NCBI GenBank assembly: GCA_035555315.1
Contig: DATMGU010000061.1
Location: 1-41,439, forward strand
Reading direction: 5' to 3'
Source of the DNA: DATMGU01 sp035555315
Lineage (GTDB): Bacteria > Pseudomonadota > Alphaproteobacteria > ATCC43930 > CGMCC-115725
DNA length: 41,439 bases
Part shown: one piece after another, positions 1-8,470 of the stretch
How positions within the stretch are numbered: the first letter of the stretch is position 1
How the letters are laid out: each line of letters opens with the position of its first letter
The notes under the pieces: generated by a model
Told to the model about the DNA's origin: nothing
What the model saw: the letters and a program-made list of their open reading frames with translations, nothing else
Databases searched by the model: none
Translations under genes and position numbers: made by a program

Positions 1-970
1 TGGAGCCGACCCGCAGGGCGGCGAATCGGTCGGCCAGCCGGCCGACGAAACGATCGTAGATGCTATCCTGCAGGAGCAGGCGCGATCCGGCCGAGCAGGT
101 CTGGCCGGCATTCTGCACGATCGCCGCCACGACCACCGGCAAGGCTGCCTCCTGGTCAGCATCGGCGAACACCAGTTGCGGGGACTTGCCGCCCAGTTCC
201 AGCGTGACCGGCCGGTTGTGCCGCGCCGCCGCCTGTTGGACCAGCGTGCCGACCTCGGGCGAGCCGGTGAACGAGATATGGTCGATATCCGGGTGCCCGG
301 TCAGCGCCGCGCCCGCTTCCTCGCCCAGACCCGTCACCACATTGAGGGCGCCGGGTGGGAAGCCGACCTCCAGCGCCAGCGCGCCGACCCGCAGGGTCGA
401 TAGGCTGGCATCCTCCGCCGGCTTCACCACGCAGGCATTGCCCATGGCGAGGGCGCCGCCGATGGTTCGACCCAGGATCTGCGCCGGGTAGTTCCACGGA
501 ATGATATGGCCGGTGACGCCATAGGGCTCGCGCAGGGTCAGCACGGTATAGCCGTCCTGATAGGGCAGGGTCTCGCCATGCACCTTGTCGGCGGCGCCGC
601 CATAGAATTCGAAATACCGGGCGAGGGCGACGATATCGGCGCGTGCCTGCTTCAGCGGTTTGCCGGTATCGATCGCCTCCAGCCGGGTCAGCGTGTCCCG
701 GTCCGCGTCGACCGCCGCCGCCAGCCGGCTGAGCAGCCGCCCGCGCTCGGTGGCGCTCATCCGCCCCCAGGCGCCGTCGAGCGCCGTCCGCGCCGCGGAT
801 ACGGCCGCGTCGATATCGCCGGCACTGCCGCGTGCGATCGCGCCGACCGTCTCGCCGTCGCTGGGGTTGACGATCGGCAGCGTGCGCCCGTCCTGGGCGG
901 CACGCCAGGCACCGCCGATCAGGATCTCGGCACCCGGTAGGCGCAAGGTGGTTTGTTGGGTCTCGGACAT
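1..970 (-). CDS. Aldehyde dehydrogenase, NAD(P)-dependent (3' end cut by window)
   Basis: Oxidises an aldehyde to the carboxylic acid with NAD(P)+ in the cytoplasm; the substrate cannot be read from the sequence. Reading minus from the ATG at 970, the protein runs through the Rossmann region (IIPWNYP near residue 158, FTGSPEVG near 235), the general-base glutamate motif (LELGGKSP) and the nucleophile motif (GQTCSAGSR), then leaves the window. About 323 of the usual 480-500 residues are present, so the C-terminal oligomerisation part is missing because of the window edge and not a mutation. The start is supported by a GGGGAGGAG ribosome binding site just upstream. It is divergent from the acyl-CoA synthetase at 1093, with about 120 bp between them. 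Family assignment is firm; betaine-aldehyde-type dehydrogenases are among the possible subfamilies. Confidence 0.95.
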   Translation of the reverse strand, partial: MSETQQTTLRLPGAEILIGGAWRAAQDGRTLPIVNPSDGETVGAIARGSAGDIDAAVSAARTALDGAWGRMSATERGRLLSRLAAAVDADRDTLTRLEAIDTGKPLKQARADIVALARYFEFYGGAADKVHGETLPYQDGYTVLTLREPYGVTGHIIPWNYPAQILGRTIGGALAMGNACVVKPAEDASLSTLRVGALALEVGFPPGALNVVTGLGEEAGAALTGHPDIDHISFTGSPEVGTLVQQAAARHNRPVTLELGGKSPQLVFADADQEAALPVVVAAIVQNAGQTCSAGSRLLLQDSIYDRFVGRLADRFAALRVGS

Positions 971-1092
971 CTGGGCTCCTCCCCGTCAGCTTGAATTTGC
1001 CGCAGTATAACCCGAGGCCGATCCATTTGTGATGGCACGACGCTGCTCCGGCAGCACTTTTGGATGTCCCTTCCAGGGAGTAGGGTTCCGCC

Positions 1093-2658
1093 ATGCCACC
1101 CGTGATGAATCTCGGCCGTCTGCTGACTCATGCCGCCCAGCGCTTCGCCGATCGGCCGGGGCTGGTCCAGGGTGACAGGGTCTGGAGCTGGGCCGAGCTC
1201 GACCGCCGGGTCGACGCGGCGGTGGTGGCCCTGCGCGCCCGGGGCTACGGCAAGGGCACCAAGTTGCTGGTCCAGGCGCGCAACGGCAACGCGCTGTTCG
1301 AAAGCCAGTTCGTCGCCTTCAAGCTCGGGGCGGTCTGGGTCCCGACCAATTTCCGGCTGACGCCGCCGGAAGTGGCCTATCTGGCGGGCTCCAGCGGGGC
1401 CTCCGTCATGCTCTACGACACCGGCTTCGAGGCGCATGTGGAGGCCGCCAAGGCGGCACAGCCGGCCTTGGATCTGGTGCTGTCGATCGGGCCACCCCGC
1501 CCCGGCGAGGTCGCCTGGGACGCGCTGATCGCCGAGGCCGGTGCCACGACGCCCGATCTCGAAGCCGAGGTCGCGTATGACGATCCGCTGTGGTTCTTCT
1601 ACACGTCGGGCACGACCGGGCGGCCCAAGGCGGCGATGCTGACCCATGGCCAGATGGCCTTCGTGGTCAACAACCACCTGACCGATCTGATGCCCGGAAC
1701 GACCGAGGATGACGCGTCGCTGGTGGTAGCACCCCTGAGCCACGGCGCCGGCATTCATGCGTTGGCCCAGGTGGCGCGCGGTGTCAAAAACGTGCTGATG
1801 CCGGGCGAACGCCTCGAGGTCGAGGAGGCGTGGCGGCTGGTCGAGGCGCATCGCGTCACCAACATGTTCACCGTACCGAGCATCGTGAAGCTGCTGGTCG
1901 AGCATGACGCGGTCGATCGCGTGGATCACAGCTCGCTGCGCCATGTCATCTATGCCGGCGCGCCGATGTACCGCGCCGACCAGAAACGCGCCTTGCACAA
2001 GCTCGGCAAGGTCCTGGTGCAGTATTTCGGCCTGGGCGAGGTGACCGGCAACATCACCGTGTTGCCGCCCCATCTGCACGCGCTGGAGGATGACGAGGAT
2101 TTGCCGATCGGCAGCTGCGGCTATGCCCGGACCGGCATGGAGATCGCCATCCTGGATGGTGCCGGCATTCGCCTGCGGGCGCGGGAAACCGGCGAAATCT
2201 GCGTGCGCGGCCCCGCCGTCTTCGCCGGCTACTACAACAATCCCGAGGCCAATGCCAAGGCCTTCGCCCATGGCTGGTTCCATACCGGCGATCTGGGTTA
2301 CCTCGACGCCAAGGGCTTCCTCTACATCACCGGTCGTGCCTCGGACATGTACATTTCCGGCGGTTCCAACGTCTATCCGCGCGAGATCGAGGAGTTGCTG
2401 CTGACCCATCCCGATGTGGCCGAGGCCGCCGTACTGGGCATGCCGGACCCGAAATGGGGCGAGACCGGCGTCGCCGTGCTGGTGGCTCGGACGGGCGCCA
2501 CGATCGATCCCGCCGCCGTCCTCGCCGGCCTGGAAGGCCGCCTCGCCCGCTACAAATACCCCAGCCGCATCGTTATCTGGCCCGACCTGCCGAAATCCGG
2601 CTATGGCAAGGTGCCGAAGAACCTGGTTCGGCAGAGGTTGCTGGAGACGGGCGAGTAG
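1093..2658 (+). CDS. AMP-forming acyl-CoA synthetase / ligase
   Basis: Activates a carboxylic acid to its acyl-CoA through an acyl-adenylate (ANL superfamily). The 521-residue protein has the P-loop-like motif YTSGTTGRPK at residues 170-179, the adenylate-binding region YFGLGEVTG, the YHTGD-like motif (WFHTGDLGYLD) and the hinge and C-terminal domain. The C-terminal catalytic lysine lies in SGYGKVPKN (about K506). Length is typical of the medium/long-chain and aryl-acid branches. The ATG at 1093 is preferred because a GGGAG lies about 12 bases upstream; an ATG at 1105 (codon 5) is a less likely alternative. It ends 24 bp before the convergent vapC stop. Substrate is unknown; a divergent partnership with the aldehyde dehydrogenase (aldehyde to acid to acyl-CoA) is plausible but inferred. 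Confidence 0.93.
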   Translation: MPPVMNLGRLLTHAAQRFADRPGLVQGDRVWSWAELDRRVDAAVVALRARGYGKGTKLLVQARNGNALFESQFVAFKLGAVWVPTNFRLTPPEVAYLAGSSGASVMLYDTGFEAHVEAAKAAQPALDLVLSIGPPRPGEVAWDALIAEAGATTPDLEAEVAYDDPLWFFYTSGTTGRPKAAMLTHGQMAFVVNNHLTDLMPGTTEDDASLVVAPLSHGAGIHALAQVARGVKNVLMPGERLEVEEAWRLVEAHRVTNMFTVPSIVKLLVEHDAVDRVDHSSLRHVIYAGAPMYRADQKRALHKLGKVLVQYFGLGEVTGNITVLPPHLHALEDDEDLPIGSCGYARTGMEIAILDGAGIRLRARETGEICVRGPAVFAGYYNNPEANAKAFAHGWFHTGDLGYLDAKGFLYITGRASDMYISGGSNVYPREIEELLLTHPDVAEAAVLGMPDPKWGETGVAVLVARTGATIDPAAVLAGLEGRLARYKYPSRIVIWPDLPKSGYGKVPKNLVRQRLLETGE

Positions 2659-2682
2659 GGTGGGCGGAAGTGGCGCCGCTGG

Positions 2683-3051
2683 TTATTTGGCCGCCGCCGC
2701 GAGTTGTCGATCAAGGGTCACCAGTTCCGCCCCAAGCTTTCGAGCCAGCCAGTAATAGCTGGCGTCATAGACGGTTAAGCCGGTTCTTATTGCCGCTTCC
2801 AGCACGGCTGTATGATCTACCTCGACCATTTCCAACGGAAAGCGATCGCGAAGCGCATAGGTAGCCAGAAGAACGTCCCGTTGCTCGGGATGGCGGCGTA
2901 GCTTGATCAGGCACACATTCGCCAACTCGTAGGCGAGGAGGCTTGGCGCAACCAAAGTTGCCTCGACCAATTGGCTGGCCACCACGTCGGCCCCAGGTTC
3001 GTCGAACAGGATTGCGGCCAGGGCCGACGTGTCGACGACCTTAACGACCAT
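2683..3051 (-). CDS. vapC: PIN-domain ribonuclease toxin, VapC family
   Basis: A 122-residue PIN-domain protein, probably the toxin of a type II toxin-antitoxin pair that cleaves RNA with bound metal ions. The four acidic residues expected for a PIN active site are all present: D7 in VDTSAL, E42 in YELAN, D96 in YDASY and D114 in TLDRQL. A longer reading from 3099 exists, but the ATG at 3051 starts right at the first beta strand (MVVKVVDTSAL) as in family members and overlaps the end of the upstream antitoxin gene by 11 bp, typical of translational coupling. The RNA target is unknown. Toxin activity is inferred from the family and the intact active site. Confidence 0.9.
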   Translation of the reverse strand: MVVKVVDTSALAAILFDEPGADVVASQLVEATLVAPSLLAYELANVCLIKLRRHPEQRDVLLATYALRDRFPLEMVEVDHTAVLEAAIRTGLTVYDASYYWLARKLGAELVTLDRQLAAAAK

Positions 3052-3277
3052 CCCGATCCGCACGGACGATGTCGGCGGCCTCTGCCGGTGTATGCGCACC
3101 CAATCGACGAACCTCCGCGAGCAGATCGGTTATGCTCATCGACCGATCCGATCGCACGGCATCCTCTATGATCGCCAGCAACTCACCTTGAAGCGAGCGG
3201 TGGTGACGCTCCGCCCGCAATCGCAGCCGTTGGACGACCTCATCGGGTGCATTCTTGATCGATAGATTAACGGGCAT
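3041..3277 (-). CDS. vapB: FitA/VapB-like antitoxin, ribbon-helix-helix type
   Basis: A 78-residue protein directly upstream of, and overlapping, vapC. The N-terminus (MPVNLSIKNAPDEVVQRL) has the short beta strand and following helix of an Arc/MetJ-type ribbon-helix-helix DNA-binding fold, as in FitA-like antitoxins. The acidic, flexible C-terminus is suited to wrapping the PIN toxin. By family analogy it neutralises VapC and represses the operon as a complex. A GGAGC sits about 12 bases before the start. No clear operator palindrome was found in the 100 bp upstream. Pairing is certain from the overlap; the exact family name is less so. Confidence 0.85.
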   Translation of the reverse strand: MPVNLSIKNAPDEVVQRLRLRAERHHRSLQGELLAIIEDAVRSDRSMSITDLLAEVRRLGAHTPAEAADIVRADRDGR

Positions 3278-3382
3278 GGTTCCAAATCAGCTCCATTTTG
3301 GATGTCTAATACCACGTTGGGCATCAGGTGGCCATTGGGGCATGCGGGCGCAGGCAAGGCGGTTCGCACGCCCCGTTGTCCA

Positions 3383-4603
3383 TCACGCCACCCGCGCCGC
3401 CGCGTCCAGCGCCCGCGAGACGTCGCGGAGGAGGTCGACGGCACCTTCCAGCCCGGCGGAGAGGCGGACCAGGCCTTCGGTGATGCCCATCGCTTGGCGG
3501 TCTTCCTCCGGCATGGCGCGGTGGGTCGTCGTGGTCGGGTGGGTGACCAGCGATTTGGTGTCGCCCAGATTGTTCGAGATATCGATGATCTTGAGCGCAT
3601 CCATGAAGGCGAAGGCGGCCGTCTTGCTGCCGAGGTCGAAGCTCAGCACGGTGCCGCCGCTCTGCATCTGGCGGCGGGCCAGGGCATATTGCGGGTGGCT
3701 GCGCAGGAACGGGTACCGTACCGAACGCACGGCGCGGTGGCTTTCGGCGAGTTCCGCCAGGGTCTGGGCGGTCGCGGCCTGGCGTTCCAGGCGGATCGCC
3801 AGCGTCTCCAGTCCCTTCAGCAGCACCCAGGCGTTGAACGGGCTCATCGCCGGGCCGGTATGGCGGTAATACGGCATGAAGTGATCGGTGCAGAACGCCT
3901 TGTCCGAGAGCAGCGCGCCGCCCAGACAGCGGCCCTGGCCGTCGATATGCTTGGTCGCCGAATACATCACCACATCGGCGCCCAGTTCGAGCGGCCGCTG
4001 GCCCAGGGGGGTGGCGAAGACATTGTCGACGAAGACCTTGGCGCCGGCCGCATGGGCGAGTTTCGCGACGGCGGCGAGGTCGATGAGGTCGAGCGTCGGG
4101 TTGGCCGGCGTCTCCAGGAACACCGCCTTGGTGTTCGGCCGGAAGGCACGCGCCCAGGCATCCAGGTCACCGCCATCCACCATCGTCGTTTCGATGCCGT
4201 AACGGGGTAGGATGGTGTTGATGATGAAAAAGCATGAGCCGAACAGCGCGCGGCTGGCGACCAAATGATCGCCGGCGCGCAGATAGCAGAACAAGCCGGT
4301 GAAGATCGCCGCCATGCCGCTCGCGGTCGCGTGGCACTGTTCGGCCCCTTCGAGCAGCGCCAGGCGCCGTTCCAGGATATCCAGCGTCGGGTTGGCGTAG
4401 CGCGAGTACACGAAGCCCGGATCGTCGCCGGCGAAGCGCGCCTCGGCCGCCCCGGCGCTCTCGTAGACGAAGCCGGAGGTCATGAAGATCGCTTCGGAGG
4501 TCTCGCCGAACTCGGTCCGGGTGAGGCCCCCACGCACCAGCGTGGTATCCAGGCCGAAGGGCTCGGCGTCGTCGCCGGGATAGGAAGAGGGGGTACGCGT
4601 CAT
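3383..4603 (-). CDS. metZ: O-succinylhomoserine sulfhydrylase (Cys/Met metabolism PLP enzyme)
   Basis: PLP-dependent enzyme of methionine synthesis that makes homocysteine from an O-acylhomoserine and sulfide. The 406-residue protein has the phosphate-contact motif YSRYANPT (66-73), the aspartate in FVDNVFATP (about 191-199) and the PLP lysine K218 in YSATKHIDGQG; the SLGD-like stretch near the C-terminus reads NLGDTKSLVTHP. FETP-type residues (FLETPANPT) are typical of MetZ and cystathionine gamma-synthase relatives. The open frame continues far upstream antisense to the next gene, but the ATG at 4603 follows a GGAGG and a SAM-II riboswitch, which fixes both start and pathway. MetY or CGS activity is the main alternative; the riboswitch supports a methionine role either way. 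Confidence 0.93.
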   Translation of the reverse strand: MTRTPSSYPGDDAEPFGLDTTLVRGGLTRTEFGETSEAIFMTSGFVYESAGAAEARFAGDDPGFVYSRYANPTLDILERRLALLEGAEQCHATASGMAAIFTGLFCYLRAGDHLVASRALFGSCFFIINTILPRYGIETTMVDGGDLDAWARAFRPNTKAVFLETPANPTLDLIDLAAVAKLAHAAGAKVFVDNVFATPLGQRPLELGADVVMYSATKHIDGQGRCLGGALLSDKAFCTDHFMPYYRHTGPAMSPFNAWVLLKGLETLAIRLERQAATAQTLAELAESHRAVRSVRYPFLRSHPQYALARRQMQSGGTVLSFDLGSKTAAFAFMDALKIIDISNNLGDTKSLVTHPTTTTHRAMPEEDRQAMGITEGLVRLSAGLEGAVDLLRDVSRALDAAARVA

Positions 4604-4609
4604 TCTGGT

Positions 4610-4655
4610 CCTCCGGTCGATGCCGACCGAGGGAAGGGCCTGATTACGGAGGCCC
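4610..4655 (-). promoter_or_regulatory. Putative expression platform of the SAM-II riboswitch (two hairpins, RBS)
   Basis: Below the aptamer lie hairpin GGGCCT/AGGCCC (4655-4650 with 4641-4636, 8-nt loop) and hairpin CGGTCG-GCAT-CGACCG (4629-4614), whose 3' arm runs straight into the GGAGG ribosome binding site at 4614-4610. There is no T-tract after either hairpin, so control of translation is more likely than termination. The GGTCGG in the second hairpin (4628-4623) repeats the pseudoknot strand of the aptamer and could pair instead with its loop CCGACC (4695-4690), a ready-made switch. The pairings are visible in the sequence; the switching model is inferred. Confidence 0.6.
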
Positions 4656-4708
4656 GACCTTTTAGCGATTTTTAACGTGGTCGCAAGCCGGTCGGCCAAA
4701 TCTCCACG
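4654..4708 (-). promoter_or_regulatory. SAM-II riboswitch aptamer in the metZ leader
   Basis: On the minus strand the leader contains the conserved SAM-II core: P1 stem CGTGG (4708-4704) pairing with CCACG (4680-4676), the conserved GATTTGG loop entry, CGGCTTGC, then GTTAAAAATCGCTAAAAGG. The pseudoknot can be drawn directly: CCGACC (4695-4690) is complementary to GGTCGG (4659-4654), six pairs. SAM-II RNAs are known mainly from Alphaproteobacteria ahead of metA, metX and metZ-type genes, and repress on binding S-adenosylmethionine. The aptamer ends about 50 nt before the metZ start codon. Confidence 0.93.
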
Positions 4709-4828
4709 ACGGGTGTTATCTGCGGCTCGGACCTGCGCGTCAAGCTCATCCTCGGCATGGCGTTTCCGTGGCTGGTCCGGAGCCATCGAGATCGGGCAAG
4801 CTAGCGCGGGTCTGACAGGCGGGGTGAG

Positions 4829-5602
4829 ATGGCACTGAAACTGGCGGTGACGGAGCAAGGCGACGGCCCGCCCGTGGTGATTTTGCACGGGCTTTACGGC
4901 TCCGGCCGCAACTGGGCATCGGTCGGCCAGCAACTGGCGGCGACGCATCGCGTGCTGCTGGCGGATTTGCGTAACCATGGCAATTCGCCCTGGGACGACG
5001 TGATGGATTATCCCTCGATGGCCGATGACGTGCGCCAACTGCTCGACGATCACGGCATCGACCGGGCGGCGGTGGTCGGTCACAGCATGGGCGGCAAGGT
5101 CGCCATATGGCTCGCCTTCGAGCATCCCGACCGGGTCGAGCGGCTGGGTATCGTCGATGTGGCGCCGCTGGTCTATCCGCCGACCCTGCGCGCCTATGCC
5201 GAGGCGATGCTGGCGATCGATCTCGACCGGGTTACCCGGCGTGCCGAAGTCGATCAGGCGCTGGCATCCGAGATCCCGGAGGCCTCCCTGCGCGGTTTTC
5301 TGCTGCAGAACCTGGTGAGCGAGGGCGGCAAATTCCGCTGGCGGCTCAACCTGCGCGTCCTGGCGCGCGATCTCGACGAGATCGCGGGCTATCCGCCGCT
5401 GCCGTCCTCCTTCGGCTATGCCGGCCCGACGCGGTTCATCCGCGGCGCCTTGTCGGAGTATGTGCCGCTCGATGCCTGGCCGGATATCCAACCCCGCTTC
5501 CCGGCGGCGGACCTGGTCACCATCGAGGGCGCCGGGCATTGGCTGCATGCGGAAAAACCGGTCGAATTCCTGGCGGCGCTGCGGGAATTTCTGGCAGGCT
5601 GA
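4829..5602 (+). CDS. Alpha/beta hydrolase, YbfF-like esterase
   Basis: A 257-residue cytoplasmic alpha/beta hydrolase. The nucleophile elbow is GHSMGG with Ser86, the oxyanion region is HGLYGSGRNW (20-29), the DLRNHGNS signature (46-53) is characteristic of the YbfF/ABHD11 group, and the catalytic His lies in GAGHWLHAEKP near residue 240. This group hydrolyses small acyl esters and thioesters; the true substrate is not known. It reads away from metZ with about 120 bp between the riboswitch and its start, and is followed after 23 bp by the pyroglutamyl peptidase gene, so the two may be co-transcribed. Confidence 0.9.
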   Translation: MALKLAVTEQGDGPPVVILHGLYGSGRNWASVGQQLAATHRVLLADLRNHGNSPWDDVMDYPSMADDVRQLLDDHGIDRAAVVGHSMGGKVAIWLAFEHPDRVERLGIVDVAPLVYPPTLRAYAEAMLAIDLDRVTRRAEVDQALASEIPEASLRGFLLQNLVSEGGKFRWRLNLRVLARDLDEIAGYPPLPSSFGYAGPTRFIRGALSEYVPLDAWPDIQPRFPAADLVTIEGAGHWLHAEKPVEFLAALREFLAG

Positions 5603-5625
5603 ACACCACACACGCGGGAGGGCAG

Positions 5626-6288
5626 ATGGTTACCGCTTTGGTCACGGGCTTTGATGCGTTCGGCGGCGAGACGGTCAACCCGGCGCTGGAGGCCGTGCGC
5701 CGCCTGCCGCCCCGGCTGGGCGACGACGTGGACCTGGAGGAGATCCGCATCGTGACCCGGGAACTGCCGACCCTGTTCGGCCGATCCCGGGCGGTGCTGC
5801 ATGCGGCGATGCGGGAGGTTCGGCCGGATATCGTGCTGTGCGTCGGCCAGGCCGGCGGCCGGGCGGAGCTTAGCCTCGAACGGGTGGCGATCAATGTCGA
5901 CGACGCGCGGATCCCGGACAATGCGGGGCGGCAGCCGGTCGACGAGCCGATCGAGCCGCGCGGCCCGGCGGCGTATTTCTCGACCCTGCCGGTGAAGGCG
6001 GCGGTGCGCGCGCTGCGGGCGGCGGGGCTGCCCGCCGGGGTCTCGCAAACCGCCGGCACCTTCGTCTGCAACCATATCTTCTACGGATTGATGCACCTGA
6101 TCGCGACCGATTTCCCCGGCGTCCGCGGCGGCTTCCTGCATATTCCCTATCTGCCCGAACAGGCGGCGCACCATCCGGGTCAGCCTTCCATGGCGGCCGA
6201 TCTGGTGACCCAAGGCTTGGGCATCGTGCTCCGCGCCACGATCGCCACGCGGGTGGATATCGCGGTCAGCGAAGGGGCGGTCTCCTAA
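5626..6288 (+). CDS. pcp: Pyroglutamyl-peptidase I (pyrrolidone-carboxylate peptidase)
   Basis: Cysteine peptidase that removes an N-terminal pyroglutamate (5-oxoproline) from peptides in the cytoplasm. The 220-residue protein begins with the typical VTGFDAFGGETVNP. The triad is intact: Glu85 in LSLERVAIN, Cys148 in GTFVCNH and His172 in GFLHIPYLPEQ, with the spacing expected for clan CF peptidases. The frame is open further upstream through the hydrolase gene, but the ATG at 5626 follows a CGGGAGGG ribosome binding site and starts at the family's first strand. Downstream lie the two subunits of a 5-oxoprolinase/hydantoinase-family enzyme, which could use the pyroglutamate released here. Assignment is very secure. 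Confidence 0.96.
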   Translation: MVTALVTGFDAFGGETVNPALEAVRRLPPRLGDDVDLEEIRIVTRELPTLFGRSRAVLHAAMREVRPDIVLCVGQAGGRAELSLERVAINVDDARIPDNAGRQPVDEPIEPRGPAAYFSTLPVKAAVRALRAAGLPAGVSQTAGTFVCNHIFYGLMHLIATDFPGVRGGFLHIPYLPEQAAHHPGQPSMAADLVTQGLGIVLRATIATRVDIAVSEGAVS

Positions 6289-6352
6289 GGCTTGGCGCGG
6301 ATCTGGCAAGTGTCGGCCTACCCTATTTCCCTGTGTTTCGTGAGAGTTCTCC

Positions 6353-8470
6353 ATGGCAACGCCCCCTCGTAATGTCGACCCCTTGGCGGGCAATCGTCTG
6401 GCCGTCGATATCGGCGGCACCTTCACCGATGTGGTGCTCGATCAGGCCGGACGGCGCAGCTCGCTCAAGGTACTGACCACGCCGGGTGCCCCGGAACAGG
6501 CGGTGCTCGACGGGATCGCGGCGATCCTGGGCGAGGCGGGGCTCGCGCCCGGCGATATCGGCCTGATCCTGCACGGCACCACGCTTGCCACCAATGCGAT
6601 CATCGAGCGCAAGGGCGCGGTGACCGGGCTGATCGCGACCGAAGGCTTCCGCGACACGCTCGACATCGCCTATGAGAGCCGGTTCGACCAGTACGACATC
6701 TTCATCGAGAAGACGAAGCCGCTGGTCCCGCGGGAGCGCCGCTTCACCGTGCCGGAACGGGTCGATGTGGAGGGTGCGGTCGCCCTGCCGCTCGACGAGG
6801 CGGCGGTGGCGGCCCTGGTGCCGGTGTTGCGGTCCGCCGGCATCGACAGCGTCGCCATCGCCTTCATGCACAGCTATGCCAACCCCGATCACGAGCGCCG
6901 GGTGCGCGACATCCTGGCCGACCTGGCGCCGGACCTGGCGGTCAGCCTGTCGTCCGAGGTCTGTCCCGAGGTGCGCGAATACGAGCGCACCTCGACCGCC
7001 GTCGCCAACGCCTATGTGCAACCGCTGATGGCGGGGTACCTGGCTCGGTTGGGCCGAGCCCTAACCGAGCGCGGTTTCGCGGCACCGGTCTATCTGATGA
7101 CCTCGGGCGGCGGCCTTACCACGCTTGAAACCGCGGCGGCGTTTCCGATCCGGCTGGTCGAATCCGGGCCGGCCGGCGGCGCCATCCTGGCGGCCGGGCT
7201 GGCGGCACGGCTGGGCGAGCGCAAGGCGCTGTCCTTCGACATGGGCGGGACCACCGCCAAGATCTGCCTGATCGAGGATTTCCGTCCGGTGACCGCGCGC
7301 TTCTTCGAGGTCGATCGGGCGGCGCGGTTCCTGAAGGGCAGCGGGTTGCCGCTGCGCATCCCGGTGATCGAGATGGTCGAGATCGGCGCCGGCGGCGGCT
7401 CGATCGCCCGCACCAACGCGCTGGGCATGGTGACGGTCGGGCCGGACAGCGCCGGGTCGGAGCCGGGGCCGGCCTGCTATGGCAGGGGCGGCGTGCTGCC
7501 CACGGTGACCGATGCCGATCTGCTGCTCGGCCGGGTCAATCCCGAGGGCTTCGCCGGCGGCAGGATGACGCTCGATATCACCGCCGCCGGCCGCGCGATG
7601 CGCGCCGCCCTGGGCGAGGCATTGGATCTGCCGCCGCCGATGCTGGGCTACGCGGTGACCGAGATCGTCGACGAGACCATGGCGAACGCGGCGCGGGTGC
7701 ACGCGGTCGAACGCGGCGAGGACGCGGCGGGCCATACGCTGATCGCGTTCGGCGGGGCGGCGCCGCTGCACGCGGCACGGCTCGCGGAAAAGCTGGCGAT
7801 CCACCGGGTGGTGATCCCGGTCGACGCGGGCGTCGGCTCGGCGGTCGGGTTCTTGGAGGCGCCGGTCGCCTATGAGGTGGTGCGCAGCCGCTATATGCGC
7901 CTCGGCCGCTTCGACGCGGCGGCGGCGAACCAGGCCCTGGCGGCGATGGCCGAGGAGGCGCTGGCGGTGGTGCTGCCCGGGGCGGGACGCCGGCCGATCG
8001 AACAGCTTCGGCGGGCCTTCATGCGCTATGTCGGGCAGGGCCACGAGATCGCCATCGGCCTGCCCGATCGTGCGCTGACGCCGGCCGACGCGGCGGTGCT
8101 GCGCCAGGGCTTCGAGGCGGCCTATGCCCGCGAATTCGCCCGGATCATCCCCGGGGCGGAGATCGAGGTGTTGAGCTGGTCGCTGGTCGCCGGCACCGCC
8201 ACCCCGGAGATGCCGGTGCCGCCCGTGGCGCCCACGCCCCATCCGGCGATCGCCGCCGGACGGCGCGCGGTCACTGATACGGCCTCCGGCGCCCTGCTGG
8301 AGGTACCGGTCTATGCGCGGGCGGATCTGGTGCCGGGGGCCAGCTTCGCCGGCCCGGCCTTGGTCGTCGAGGATGCGACCACGACCTATGTCTCGCCCAA
8401 TTTCACCGCCGCGATCGATCGCTTCGGCAACATCGTCCTCGATGCCGTCGCCAAAGGAGACCAAGCATGA
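6353..8470 (+). CDS. hyuA: Hydantoinase/5-oxoprolinase family, subunit A
   Basis: The 705-residue ATP-dependent subunit of a hydantoinase/oxoprolinase-type enzyme, which opens a cyclic amide (5-oxoproline, N-methylhydantoin or similar) with ATP hydrolysis. The N-terminal actin-like ATPase region shows DIGGTFTDVVL (19-29), then HGTTLATNAIIERKGA. A second phosphate loop, DMGGTTAKICL, lies near residue 300, and GAGGGSIA near 345. Length and order match hydantoinase A plus its C-terminal domain. It overlaps the subunit B gene by ATGA (8467-8470), so the two are translationally coupled. Acetone or acetophenone carboxylases share this fold; the pcp neighbour favours 5-oxoproline or a related cyclic amide. 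Confidence 0.93.
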   Translation: MATPPRNVDPLAGNRLAVDIGGTFTDVVLDQAGRRSSLKVLTTPGAPEQAVLDGIAAILGEAGLAPGDIGLILHGTTLATNAIIERKGAVTGLIATEGFRDTLDIAYESRFDQYDIFIEKTKPLVPRERRFTVPERVDVEGAVALPLDEAAVAALVPVLRSAGIDSVAIAFMHSYANPDHERRVRDILADLAPDLAVSLSSEVCPEVREYERTSTAVANAYVQPLMAGYLARLGRALTERGFAAPVYLMTSGGGLTTLETAAAFPIRLVESGPAGGAILAAGLAARLGERKALSFDMGGTTAKICLIEDFRPVTARFFEVDRAARFLKGSGLPLRIPVIEMVEIGAGGGSIARTNALGMVTVGPDSAGSEPGPACYGRGGVLPTVTDADLLLGRVNPEGFAGGRMTLDITAAGRAMRAALGEALDLPPPMLGYAVTEIVDETMANAARVHAVERGEDAAGHTLIAFGGAAPLHAARLAEKLAIHRVVIPVDAGVGSAVGFLEAPVAYEVVRSRYMRLGRFDAAAANQALAAMAEEALAVVLPGAGRRPIEQLRRAFMRYVGQGHEIAIGLPDRALTPADAAVLRQGFEAAYAREFARIIPGAEIEVLSWSLVAGTATPEMPVPPVAPTPHPAIAAGRRAVTDTASGALLEVPVYARADLVPGASFAGPALVVEDATTTYVSPNFTAAIDRFGNIVLDAVAKGDQA

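Noticed and set aside
919..2409. 496-residue minus-strand open frame opposite the acyl-CoA synthetase
   Set aside because: Antisense shadow of a well-conserved gene in GC-rich DNA; its translation is low-complexity (rich in Gly, Arg, His, Gln) with no domain.
4604..5611. Upstream extension of the metZ frame by 336 codons
   Set aside because: Runs antisense through the hydrolase gene; the riboswitch and GGAGG define the start at 4603.
7061..8464. 467-residue minus frame opposite hyuA
   Set aside because: Shadow frame, no recognisable fold, the opposite strand is a complete conserved enzyme.
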